Of a stretch of 64,000 bases of DNA, positions 44,194 through 52,977 are shown piece after piece (position 1 is the first letter of the stretch; the number at the start of each line of letters is the position of its first letter). The stretch lies in contig NZ_WWFG01000002.1 in NCBI RefSeq assembly GCF_026127265.1, positions 496,001 through 560,000 on the forward strand. The letters run 5' to 3'. Source of the stretch: Nostoc sp. KVJ3. Its GTDB lineage: Bacteria > Cyanobacteriota > Cyanobacteriia > Cyanobacteriales > Nostocaceae. Made by a program: the position numbers and the translations under genes. The notes below the pieces were generated by a model that saw only the letters and a program-made list of their open reading frames with translations, ran no database searches and was not told the DNA's origin.

Positions 44194-44736
44194 TGCATTT
44201 TGCATTAATCAAAAAAATTTAATTTTATTGCCATCAGGAAAATTTTAGTATATTTATACTATCTTTATGGGTTGTCAGAGAAATCACTGGCTATTTAAAG
44301 AGTAAATAAAGAATTTATTTGAGCGATCGCTATTTCCATATAGTCTTATATTCTAGAAATTAAAGCACCTTCATAAAGGCTAGAAGACAGTATTGGACTG
44401 GGTTCGGTAAATCTATCGAGACAATAAACACCTCAGTGCAATTAAACGTAGATAGAGATTTATGGGTAATTTCCCTCTACATATTTCTACTTTCAGTAGT
44501 TACCGGAAAATACCGATTGCCCATGAATATTGATAGTAACGTTGATTTGTACACCTCTACATCACCAGAATTCTGGACGATATGTGCTTGGCTGAGTGGC
44601 AAATAGCAATAACATATTTTTGCCCACAATTATCTCCAACTTTTGGACTTACAACAAGATTCGGATTTGGGTCTTTGGCATTAATAGCCTTTGATAACGC
44701 CTCACTAATTCACTCCTGTATAAACCCAAAGACATT
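44194..44736. promoter_or_regulatory. Long non-coding leader upstream of hepC
   Basis: More than 540 bases between the hairpin and the hepC start contain no supported gene. One HIP1 site (GAGCGATCGC near 44322) is present. Such length is unusual within this otherwise compact island and suggests a regulated promoter region. I cannot place a promoter or a transcription-factor site with confidence. Confidence 0.4.
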
Positions 44737-45456
44737 ATGACAGCTTCAATAATTCCAACTCTAGAGAATTTATATGATGTAACCCAGGAACAGCAAAATC
44801 GTTGTGGGTATTGCACACTCCAATGGCGGCGGGGTCAGCTGTTGGTGAAACCACCTGGACGAGTTAAACAACCATATTTACCTTCATTAGATAGTAAGCG
44901 ATCGCTAGTAGAATGTTTACAACATTCTCCTGTAACTTTGGTAAGCATAGATCCAAAGCTGGGTGAAGCTTTGCTGAGGTTTTGGGCAGATGCGTGCAAA
45001 GAAGCAGATAAACCAATATTCCTCAGCATATCTGCTGGCAATAAACCTTCTAATCAACCTTGGAGACAATTGCAGCGATTAATTGATTGGATTGCTGCTT
45101 TAGTATTGCTGCTATTACTCAGTCCAGTAATGCTGGTATTGATTGCACTAATGCAGGTTTACTCACCAGGATCGCTTTTTTGCCATGAATGGCGTGTTGG
45201 AGAACGGGGTAAACTCTTTCAAGTAATGAAATTTTGCTCACACAACATCACACCGCTAGGGCGTTGGATGCGTAAATACAATCTCGACAATCTGCCCCAG
45301 TTATTTAATGTGCTACGGGGTGACATAAGTTTAACCGGATCTCATTGTTGGACTTTGGAAGAAGCAGTACAGCTAAATAAACTACCGGAAATTAAAGCTT
45401 CATGGGAAGTAGAAACTCAGTCTCATCTGTTACATCTAGATAGCCAAACACTGTAA
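44737..45456 (+). CDS. hepC: HepC-like initiating sugar transferase
   Basis: This 239-residue protein belongs to the bacterial sugar transferase (WbaP/PglC-type) family that moves a sugar phosphate onto undecaprenyl phosphate to begin a polysaccharide unit. In Anabaena hepC is needed for the heterocyst envelope polysaccharide and sits next to hepA, as here. Residues 1-110 are a variable N-terminal part, 113-140 form the membrane helix (LIDWIAALVLLLLLSPVML), and the catalytic part follows. It is divergent: the LDEL dyad of the family reads LDNL (Asp184-Asn185), and the usual SLVGPRP is SLTGSHC. The hepC name rests on gene order plus family. Confidence 0.85.
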   Translation: MTASIIPTLENLYDVTQEQQNRCGYCTLQWRRGQLLVKPPGRVKQPYLPSLDSKRSLVECLQHSPVTLVSIDPKLGEALLRFWADACKEADKPIFLSISAGNKPSNQPWRQLQRLIDWIAALVLLLLLSPVMLVLIALMQVYSPGSLFCHEWRVGERGKLFQVMKFCSHNITPLGRWMRKYNLDNLPQLFNVLRGDISLTGSHCWTLEEAVQLNKLPEIKASWEVETQSHLLHLDSQTL

Positions 45457-45573
45457 TTTATCTGTGCGGTAATTGATGATTTCATCTACCGCACTGAGGC
45501 TAACGCAAAAATTACTTACGTAGCGTCTATAGCGGTCTATCTACCTGGACAAACTATTTTTATTATAAAATCC

Positions 45574-47415
45574 ATGAATTTTCAACTTCTTCAAAAATTC
45601 CGTAGTCTGCTCAAAGCTTCCAGCTTTTGGCAAGACAACTATTTGCTACTGCGAGAATTTAAACACTTTCGCAAAATTGCAATTTTAGCTCTGATATTCT
45701 CAGTTTTGGCGGCAACTTTTGAAGGTGTGAGTATTGGTTTTTTACTCTCATTTTTGCAAAGCTTAACCAGTCCTAACGCTCAACCTGTCCAAACAGGAGT
45801 ACACTGGTTTGATGTTTGGATTTTGGGTTCTAAGACATCAGCAATTAACCGTTTATATCGCATATCTTCGCTGATTTTATTGAGTACTTGGTTGCGTGTT
45901 GCCTTCAATTATTTTGGACAAGTCTATACTGAATTATCTCAACTGCATTTTGGCGATCGCTTACGCAAACAAATTTTTGAACAGTTACAATCTTTATCGT
46001 TAAGTTACTTTGCCAAAACTCGTTCCGGTGAACTAATTAACACAATCACCACAGAAATTGAAAGAATCAGACAGGGTTTTAGTGGCGCAGCCTTTTTAGT
46101 AACTAGGGGAATAACAACTTTTGTCTACTTAATATCAATGTTTTTGATATCATGGCAACTAACTGTAATTTCAGCATTGCTATTTACACTTTTAGGTGTA
46201 GGGTTATCTAATCTGAATGCCAGAGTTAGAGAATCGAGTTTTGGCATGACAACTGCTAATGCTAATTTTACATCAACAGCCATAGAATTTATTAATGGCA
46301 TTCGCACGGTTCATTCTTGTGGTACTCAAGAATTTGAGCGCCAGCGTTACTACAAAGCTAGCGACAAGGTAGTAAGTACTACAACTAAAGTTGTATTCAC
46401 TTGGACACTTGTCAAACCAATTGCCGAAGGGGTAGCGACTACGGTGTTAGTCGGAATGATTATTTTGGCATTCACTAGCCTGGTTAGTAATGGAACCCTA
46501 CAAGTTGCTTCACTGCTAACATTTTTCTTCGTGCTATTTCGCTTCATTCCGTTTGTTCAAGATATTAATGGCACGAGAGCATATCTTAGTACTCTACATG
46601 GCTCGGCAGACAACATTAAAAACCTGCTGAAAAGTGATGATAAAAACTATTTTCAGAACGGAAAACTTCAGTTTAAGGCTTTAGAAAGAGCAATAAATTT
46701 AGTATCTGTAGATTTTGGCTACGACGAGCAGAACATAGTGCTGCATAACATTACCCTAACCATTGAAAAGGGGAAAATGACTGCATTAGTCGGAGCCTCT
46801 GGTGCTGGTAAAACAACCCTTGCTGATTTAATTCCCCGATTTTATAATGCTACGGAGGGAAATGTTTATATCGATGAAGTTGATATAAGACTGTTTGAAA
46901 TTAATTCCCTCCGCCGTCAAATAGCTGTCGTCAGTCAGGATACTTTTATCTTCAATACTGATGTTTGGCAAAATATTGCTTATGGGACTCCACAAGCCAC
47001 TAATGAGCAAATTCAAGAAGCTGCTAAATTAGCGAATGCACTGGAATTTATTTTAGAAATGCCCGAAGGTTTTAATACCCAATTGGGAGATCGGGGTGTT
47101 AGATTATCTGGAGGACAAAGACAGCGAATTGCTATTGCGCGAGCGCTACTGAGGAACCCCGAAATTTTGATTTTGGATGAAGCAACTAGCGCTTTAGATT
47201 CTGTATCCGAGCGCTTAATTCAAGATTCATTAGAAAAGCTATCTGTTGGGAGAACAGTAATTGCGATCGCTCACCGTCTTTCTACTATTTCTAAAGCAGA
47301 TAAAGTAGTAGTGTTGGAAGCAGGGCGAATAGTAGAACAGGGAAAATATCAAGAACTACTCGCACGCCAAGGCAAGCTTTGGGAATATCACCAAATGCAA
47401 TACTATAATTCGTAA
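45574..47415 (+). CDS. hepA: HepA, ABC exporter for heterocyst envelope polysaccharide
   Basis: This 613-residue half-transporter has an N-terminal six-helix membrane domain (about 35-340) and a C-terminal ATPase. Walker A is GASGAGKTT (about 407-415), the signature is LSGGQRQRIA (about 512), and Walker B is ILILDEATSALDS. In Anabaena HepA is required for deposition of the envelope polysaccharide around heterocysts, and expression rises during differentiation. The N-terminal sequence and the adjacent hepC match that gene as I recall it. The 117-base gap from hepC has no obvious terminator. It works as a homodimer, probably flipping lipid-linked units or exporting polymer. Confidence 0.88.
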   Translation: MNFQLLQKFRSLLKASSFWQDNYLLLREFKHFRKIAILALIFSVLAATFEGVSIGFLLSFLQSLTSPNAQPVQTGVHWFDVWILGSKTSAINRLYRISSLILLSTWLRVAFNYFGQVYTELSQLHFGDRLRKQIFEQLQSLSLSYFAKTRSGELINTITTEIERIRQGFSGAAFLVTRGITTFVYLISMFLISWQLTVISALLFTLLGVGLSNLNARVRESSFGMTTANANFTSTAIEFINGIRTVHSCGTQEFERQRYYKASDKVVSTTTKVVFTWTLVKPIAEGVATTVLVGMIILAFTSLVSNGTLQVASLLTFFFVLFRFIPFVQDINGTRAYLSTLHGSADNIKNLLKSDDKNYFQNGKLQFKALERAINLVSVDFGYDEQNIVLHNITLTIEKGKMTALVGASGAGKTTLADLIPRFYNATEGNVYIDEVDIRLFEINSLRRQIAVVSQDTFIFNTDVWQNIAYGTPQATNEQIQEAAKLANALEFILEMPEGFNTQLGDRGVRLSGGQRQRIAIARALLRNPEILILDEATSALDSVSERLIQDSLEKLSVGRTVIAIAHRLSTISKADKVVVLEAGRIVEQGKYQELLARQGKLWEYHQMQYYNS

Positions 47416-47529
47416 TTCATAATACTCGCATTCAGCGAGAAACAAGCTACGTAATTTGTAATTTTGAATTTGCAAATTACGAATTCATTCTCCTAGTCAA
47501 TTATTTATAGTTTTAATTAGGAAAAACAA

Positions 47530-48369
47530 ATGGTAAATATAGGCTACCACACTGCTAAAATGCAGGGTAAATTTAATCGTTCTCTATATAAAGCAGCTAT
47601 TTCTCAGATTGCCAGTATCCCCATCAAACAAACTCGGCAAGTTTCCATCAGTGTCTATGCCTTATCATGCGAACGCGATCTTCCAGAACAAGTGGCAAGT
47701 ATTCGCTCATTCATTCGTCATGTCGGCATTCCAGATACATTTACTGTAGTTTCTGATGGTAGTTATACTGATTCTAGTTGTAATTTACTCCAACGCATCC
47801 ATCCTTGCGTTCAGGTAATACTTTTACAAAACTTCCTGAGAACGGATTTACCTCAATGTGTTCTTGATTATGCCCAATTGCATCCAATGGGTAGAAAATT
47901 GTCGGCATTAATGTCGATTCCTGTTAATGGAAATACAATTTACACTGATTCAGATATTTTGTTTTTTCCCGGCGGAATTGACTTAATTAATTTGAGTAAG
48001 TCGGACGATAAATACTCTCTCTATCTACCTGATTGTTCGATGTCATTAGACGAACGAATTATTTATGATGATTCTGAAAAGTCGAATCCAGTGAATGGTG
48101 GATTTATACTATTTAGGCATGAATTTGACTGGAGCTTTGCTATCGAACGTTTAGCAAATCTTCAAGAAGCTCCTACTTATTTTACTGAACAAACAATTGT
48201 ACATTTGACCATGCATCAAAATCATGGTCAGCCTCTATGCTCCAATAAATATGTTCTCAATGTAGAAGATCAGTTTGTTTATCCTGATAAATTTGCAAAT
48301 AAAAATATTGCTATTAGGCATTATGTGAGTGATGTTAGACATAAACTTTGGTTTAATGTTGGCATATAA
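47530..48369 (+). CDS. GT-A-like nucleotide-diphospho-sugar transferase
   Basis: This 279-residue protein is probably a glycosyltransferase of GT-A type. NTIYTDSDILFFPGGI contains the DxD metal site, and SNPVNGGFILFRHEFDW resembles the acceptor-side segment of GT8-like or capsule transferases. It has no membrane segment. It is the first gene after hepA and starts an uninterrupted run of glycosyltransferase genes. Family assignment is tentative. Confidence 0.68.
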   Translation: MVNIGYHTAKMQGKFNRSLYKAAISQIASIPIKQTRQVSISVYALSCERDLPEQVASIRSFIRHVGIPDTFTVVSDGSYTDSSCNLLQRIHPCVQVILLQNFLRTDLPQCVLDYAQLHPMGRKLSALMSIPVNGNTIYTDSDILFFPGGIDLINLSKSDDKYSLYLPDCSMSLDERIIYDDSEKSNPVNGGFILFRHEFDWSFAIERLANLQEAPTYFTEQTIVHLTMHQNHGQPLCSNKYVLNVEDQFVYPDKFANKNIAIRHYVSDVRHKLWFNVGI

Positions 48370-48413
48370 GTTGATGAATCCAATTAATAGTAACGTAAAA
48401 AAAGTGGTGATTA

Positions 48414-49616
48414 ATGCTTAACTCAATCAATGATGCCAAGCAAAATGATAAACAATTTCACAGAGGAATTTTTGAAGAAGACCTGATTTATCAATGCTCC
48501 AATTTTGATGTAGGTGAGGGTGGAGGTGTTGAAACTTATTTAGCTTCTCTGTTTGAACATCGACCACCCGAAGTTAGCGATCGCGTGATAAAATCGCTCA
48601 AGGATGTTGACCAAAGTCAATTTAAGCTGCTGCACATCCACAGCCCAGATATGCTATTGCAGCTTACGGGCGAATGTCCTACGGTTTTCAGCGTTCATAA
48701 TCACTCATTATACTGTCCTAGTGGCACAAAGTACTTAGCAGGGCAACGGACAATCTGCGATCGCAACTTCTCTTACTTAGGTTGTACTTGGGGTAAACTA
48801 GCAGATAAATGCGGTAGCCGTAGACCGTTAAGAACTCTGAAAGAACTTCAAACTACTCATCAGTTTTTAGATGTATTAAAAAAGGTAAAAATTACTTTTG
48901 TTGCTAATAGCGAATATGTGCGGCAAGAGTTGATTAAAAATGGTGTACCCCCAGAGCAAATTGTCACACTACATTGTGGCATTTCTGTACCACAAATAAC
49001 AACCGCACCCCTGAGTTTAGAAATTCACCAAAATCATAGAATTTTGTTTGTTGGTCGCATTGTTTCTGATAAAGGTTTAGAATGGCTGCTCAAAACCTTA
49101 ATACATACAAATCCGCAAATTAAACTGGATATTGCCGGTGAAGGCTGGGAACGACCACGGTTAGAAAAGTTAGCAAACACCCTCGGATTAAGTAATCGGA
49201 TTACTTGGCATGGTTGGTGCGATGCTGACAAAATAAATAAACTTTATAAACAGTGTTTTGCAGTCATTTTCCCTAGTGTCTGGCCTGAACCTGCCGGTCT
49301 TGTAACTCTGGAAGCATACTCTAATTATCGACCTGTAATTGGTAGTGCAGTCGGAGGTATCCCAGAACATTTACGAGATGGAGAAACAGGTATTTTGGTT
49401 CCAGGTAATGATATTCAAAAGCTGGCTGACGCTATTCATAATTTGGATGAAAATTATCAAAAAAGCCGACAGATGGGCGAACAAGGTCATGCTTTATTGA
49501 TGAAGGAATTTACAATGGCGGCTCATGTAAATCATCTGCAAACAATTTATGCAAAAACGATAGCAGAATTTCCTTTTAAACTGCAAAAAGTATACAGCAT
49601 CTCTCAAGCTAAATAG
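48414..49616 (+). CDS. Glycosyltransferase family 4
   Basis: This 400-residue GT-B enzyme has an N-terminal acceptor half containing FSVHNHSLYCPSGTKYL and a C-terminal donor half with ILFVGRIVSDKGLEWLLKTL, LDIAGEGWERPRLEKLA and FPSVWPEPAGLVTLEAYSNY, including the E-x7-E motif. It is separated by 44 bases from the preceding gene and 46 from the next, so it is in an operon. Donor sugar is unknown. Confidence 0.88.
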   Translation: MLNSINDAKQNDKQFHRGIFEEDLIYQCSNFDVGEGGGVETYLASLFEHRPPEVSDRVIKSLKDVDQSQFKLLHIHSPDMLLQLTGECPTVFSVHNHSLYCPSGTKYLAGQRTICDRNFSYLGCTWGKLADKCGSRRPLRTLKELQTTHQFLDVLKKVKITFVANSEYVRQELIKNGVPPEQIVTLHCGISVPQITTAPLSLEIHQNHRILFVGRIVSDKGLEWLLKTLIHTNPQIKLDIAGEGWERPRLEKLANTLGLSNRITWHGWCDADKINKLYKQCFAVIFPSVWPEPAGLVTLEAYSNYRPVIGSAVGGIPEHLRDGETGILVPGNDIQKLADAIHNLDENYQKSRQMGEQGHALLMKEFTMAAHVNHLQTIYAKTIAEFPFKLQKVYSISQAK

Positions 49617-49662
49617 GTTCGTGTTAGTCAATAAATCAAATAAAATATAAAGAGGAAAAAAT

Positions 49663-50655
49663 ATGTTATCTTATCAAGAATGTCAACAACCTTTAGTTAG
49701 CGTTATTATCCCCACATATAATCGACCAGATTATCTTAAGCAAGCGATCGCTAGTGCGATTAAACAAACTTATCAGAATATCGAAATTATTGTTTCAGAT
49801 AATTGCAGTCCAGAAAATCCTCAAGCACTTGTGGCATCTTTTGGTGATTCACGCATCAGATTTTGGCGACATCAGCAAAATGTAGGTATGCTTGCTAATC
49901 AGCAGCATGGCTTCAAGATGGCACAAGGTAAATATATTGCTAGTCTTCATGATGATGATATCTGGAATGAAGATTTTCTAGCAAAGCTTGTACCACCACT
50001 AGAAGAAAATTCTGAGTTAATTCTTGCTTTTTGCGACCAATATATTATAGACAAAAATAGTATTATTAATAATATTGGAACTGAGGAAAATACACGCGGT
50101 TATAAGCGAGATAAATTAGCAAAAGGAATTCATCAACCTTTCTATAAAATAGGGCTAATAGATAAAAGTATACCCACTGCTGCATCTTGTGTAATTCGGA
50201 ATAAATTTGTTGATTGGGATAGTATTCCTTCGGAAGTTGGGGGAATGTGGGATTTATATTTAACTTATCTCTGCTGTATATCTGGTTATGGCGCTTACTA
50301 TTATCCAGAAAGACTAACGCAATATCGCGCCCATGAGCAAACTGATACTATGCTTAGTGGTAGTCGAGATGTACAGGCAAAAATCCGCAAAGCTAAAAGC
50401 GAAATGTTTTGTTATCAAGTCTTTATGGAAGACGCTCGTCTACAGCAATTTAGAAAGTATTTTCAACAGAAATGGTTAGAAGCTAATACAACTTTGGGGA
50501 TTGGTTTACTACGAAGTGAACAGATAGCAGTGGCACGTCCTTATTTTTGGCGGGCGTTGACTAAACAAAAATTTAGTGCGCGGACTTTAGTAGCACTAAG
50601 TCTTAGTTTTACACCGCAATTTTTGGCAAATAAATTAATAGAAATGTCGAAATAG
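49663..50655 (+). CDS. Glycosyltransferase family 2
   Basis: This 330-residue inverting GT-A enzyme begins with PLVSVIIPTYNRPDYLKQAI, then IVSDNCSPEN and SLHDDDIWNEDFL, which holds the DxD metal site. A C-terminal helical part of about 100 residues completes it. GAGGAAAAAAT precedes the ATG. It probably elongates the polysaccharide repeat unit. Confidence 0.88.
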   Translation: MLSYQECQQPLVSVIIPTYNRPDYLKQAIASAIKQTYQNIEIIVSDNCSPENPQALVASFGDSRIRFWRHQQNVGMLANQQHGFKMAQGKYIASLHDDDIWNEDFLAKLVPPLEENSELILAFCDQYIIDKNSIINNIGTEENTRGYKRDKLAKGIHQPFYKIGLIDKSIPTAASCVIRNKFVDWDSIPSEVGGMWDLYLTYLCCISGYGAYYYPERLTQYRAHEQTDTMLSGSRDVQAKIRKAKSEMFCYQVFMEDARLQQFRKYFQQKWLEANTTLGIGLLRSEQIAVARPYFWRALTKQKFSARTLVALSLSFTPQFLANKLIEMSK

Positions 50656-50658
50656 TCA

Positions 50659-50686
50659 GTAGGGGCAATTCATGAATTTCCCCTAC
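50659..50686. repeat. 28-base near-palindrome with AATTCATGAATT core
   Basis: GTAGGGGCAATTCATGAATT is followed by TCCCCTAC, a nearly perfect palindrome with the same core as 8-29. It begins four bases after the glycosyltransferase stop and may act as a terminator or repeat. Confidence 0.65.
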
Positions 50687-50730
50687 TAAAAATCATTTTT
50701 TTGGCTCTTGTTTGTGTAAATCTTATTTTG

Positions 50731-50760
50731 AACGAACCGCAAAGGGCGCGAAGGTAAAAA
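50731..50760. repeat. Dispersed repeat AACGAACCGCAAAGGGCGCG type
   Basis: The sequence is a diverged relative of 37457-37503. It lies in the 171-base gap between two glycosyltransferase genes. Confidence 0.5.
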
Positions 50761-50826
50761 AAGAAGATGGGTTTAAGTTTTTTGGCTGCGGTTATGGATG
50801 AGCTTAGATTATTAAGAGGGTAGTGA

Positions 50827-52050
50827 ATGAAACTTTGTATTGTTACTCATAAAATAAAAAAAGGTGATGGACAGGGACGGGTAAACTATGAGGTTGCTAA
50901 TGAAGCAATTCGTCGTGGTCATCAACTGACGTTATTGGCTAGTGAAGTCGCACCAGAATTAGAAAATAATAGTCAAGTTAATTGCATTAAAATTCCAGTC
51001 AAACACTATCCAACAGAATTTTTACGTAATTTCATATTTGCCCAAAAAAGTGCAGATTGGTTGCGGAAACATCGCTCTGAGATTGATCTAGTTAAAGTCA
51101 ATGGCGCAATTAATCTGGCTGCGGCTGATGTGAATGCTGTACATTTTGTCCATAGTTCATGGTTGCGATCGCCTGTTCATATTTCTCGCAATCGCCGCGA
51201 TTTATATGGTTTGTACCAATGGCTATTTACGGCTTTTAATGCCCGTTGGGAAAAACAGGCTTTCCAAAAGGCACAGGTTGTTGTGGCTGTATCTGAAAAA
51301 GTAGCGCAGGAATTAGTTAACATTGGTGTGCCGCGTTCTCGCATTCGCGTAATTATCAATGGCGTTGATTTAGAAGAGTTTGCCCCTGGTGAAAGCGATG
51401 CCTGCGGCGGGCTACGCCTACGCCAAAAGTTAGGTTTACCGGAAAACGTCACCCTAGCATTATTCGCCGGAGACATCCGCACACCCAGAAAGAATTTAGA
51501 TACAGTACTACATGCCTTGGTGAAAGTTCCCGATTTACATCTGGTAGTAGTGGGACACACTCAAAATAGCCCTTTTCCACAGTTAGCAGCATCTTTGGGG
51601 TTAAATGAGCGCGTGCATTTTGTAGGATTTCGCCGTGATATCCCTGCAATTATGCAAGCAGTAGATTTATTTGTTTTTCCTTCCCGATACGAAGCTTGCA
51701 GCCTCGTATTGTTAGAAGCACTTTCTTCAGGACTGCCAGTAATTACTGCCACAGCCACCGGGGGCGGAGAGTTGGTAACACCAGAATGTGGCATCGTTTT
51801 ATCCGACTCAGATGATAGTGATGCTTTGGCTTTGGCGTTGCTGACTTTGGTGAGTAGTTCCGCCCTCATCCAACAGATGGGCAAAGCTGCTCGTTCAGTG
51901 GCAGAAAAACATAGCTGGACTACTATGGCACAAACTTATGTGGATCTATTCGAGGAGTTAAGCAAGAATGCGGAACACCGTTCTGATACCAACTTATCGC
52001 CGTCCACAAGACCTATCACGCTGCCTTTTGGCGCTACAGGAGCAAATTAA
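50827..52050 (+). CDS. Glycosyltransferase family 4 with in-frame repeat insertion
   Basis: This 407-residue GT-B enzyme starts MKLCIVTHKIKKGDGQGRVN. The C-terminal half has LALFAGDIRTPRKNLDTVLH, HLVVVGHTQNSPFPQLA and FPSRYEACSLVLLEALSSGL with the E-x7-E motif. About ten residues near 190-199 (SDACGGLRLR) are encoded by a dispersed repeat at 51395-51424, in the linker between the two domains. The last 28 codons overlap the next gene by 83 bases, an unusually long overlap. The tail may be an extension past a lost stop. Confidence 0.86.
   Translation: MKLCIVTHKIKKGDGQGRVNYEVANEAIRRGHQLTLLASEVAPELENNSQVNCIKIPVKHYPTEFLRNFIFAQKSADWLRKHRSEIDLVKVNGAINLAAADVNAVHFVHSSWLRSPVHISRNRRDLYGLYQWLFTAFNARWEKQAFQKAQVVVAVSEKVAQELVNIGVPRSRIRVIINGVDLEEFAPGESDACGGLRLRQKLGLPENVTLALFAGDIRTPRKNLDTVLHALVKVPDLHLVVVGHTQNSPFPQLAASLGLNERVHFVGFRRDIPAIMQAVDLFVFPSRYEACSLVLLEALSSGLPVITATATGGGELVTPECGIVLSDSDDSDALALALLTLVSSSALIQQMGKAARSVAEKHSWTTMAQTYVDLFEELSKNAEHRSDTNLSPSTRPITLPFGATGAN
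51395..51424. repeat. Small dispersed repeat inside a glycosyltransferase gene
   Basis: GCGATGCCTGCGGCGGGCTA followed by CGCCTACGCC is a typical Nostoc short repeat with HIP1-like ends. It is in frame and falls in the interdomain linker of the encoded enzyme. Confidence 0.65.
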
Positions 52051-52894
52051 ACCCGTCGATCAGGTGATAGTAGTTGTCCGCGATACGGATGCAGAAACTT
52101 GGCAATTTCTGGCGCAATTGAACGCGCCCAATCTGCCACTGCATACTGTGAAAGTGACACAACCGGGTGTAGTAGCGGCTCTCAATGCCGGATTAGCAGC
52201 AGTGGAGGGCGATATTGTCTCCATTACTGATGATGATGCTGCACCTCACCCAGATTGGTTAGAGCGCATCGCCGCTTACTTTACCTCAGATAGTCGCCTT
52301 GGCGGTCTGGGTGGACGTGATTGGGTATATCACGGCAGCAAATTAGAAGATGAATCCCGCTCAGTAGTGGGACAGTTGCAATGGTTTGGGCGAGTCATTG
52401 GCAACCATCATCTGGGAGTGGGAGAACCGCGTGAGGTGGATGTTCTCAAGGGCGTAAACATGAGTTTTCGTAAAGAGGCCATCGGGCAATTGCGCTTTGA
52501 CGAACGGATGCGGGGTACTGGAGCGCAGGTACATTTTGAAATGGCATTTACTCTGTCATTAAAGCGGGCTGGTTGGAAGATAATTTACGATCCTAATGTT
52601 GCTGTAGATCATTATCCTGCACAACGTTTTGATGAAGATCAGCGAAATAACTTTAACGAGATTGCTTTTATTAATTTAGTTCATAATGAAACCTTAGTTT
52701 TACTAGAGCATTTGCCATTTATCCGCCGGATTATATTTTTATTCTGGGCAGTATTTGTAGGTACATGCGATAGCTTGGGCTTAGTACAATGGCTGAGATT
52801 TTTACCTAGCCAAGGACAGTTGGCAGGGAAAAAATTACTAGCATCTTGGCGTGGACGTTGGCAAGGATATAAACAATTTGTCATTGGTCATTAG
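51968..52894 (+). CDS. Glycosyltransferase family 2
   Basis: This 308-residue GT-A enzyme begins MRNTVLIPTYRRPQDLSRCL, the standard family start, which supports the ATG at 51968 despite the 83-base overlap with the gene before. SITDDDAAPHPDWLE holds the DxD metal site, and GVNMSFRKEAIGQLRFDE and DHYPAQRFDE follow. A hydrophobic C-terminal segment (IIFLFWAVFVGTCDSLGLV) may anchor it to the membrane. Its last codons and stop lie inside a heptamer repeat (52880-52921). Confidence 0.87.
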   Translation: MRNTVLIPTYRRPQDLSRCLLALQEQIKPVDQVIVVVRDTDAETWQFLAQLNAPNLPLHTVKVTQPGVVAALNAGLAAVEGDIVSITDDDAAPHPDWLERIAAYFTSDSRLGGLGGRDWVYHGSKLEDESRSVVGQLQWFGRVIGNHHLGVGEPREVDVLKGVNMSFRKEAIGQLRFDERMRGTGAQVHFEMAFTLSLKRAGWKIIYDPNVAVDHYPAQRFDEDQRNNFNEIAFINLVHNETLVLLEHLPFIRRIIFLFWAVFVGTCDSLGLVQWLRFLPSQGQLAGKKLLASWRGRWQGYKQFVIGH

Positions 52895-52921
52895 TCATTG
52901 GTCATTGGTCATTTGTCATTG
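52880..52921 (+). repeat. Heptanucleotide tandem repeat GTCATTG
   Basis: Six units of GTCATTG/A/T run through the end of the glycosyltransferase gene and beyond. The stop codon TAG is formed by a GTCATTA unit. This short tandem repeat is common in cyanobacteria. Confidence 0.75.
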
Positions 52922-52977
52922 CAGACTGATTATTTCATTTGGGATTTTTTATGTGTAAATCTAAAATCTAAAATTGA

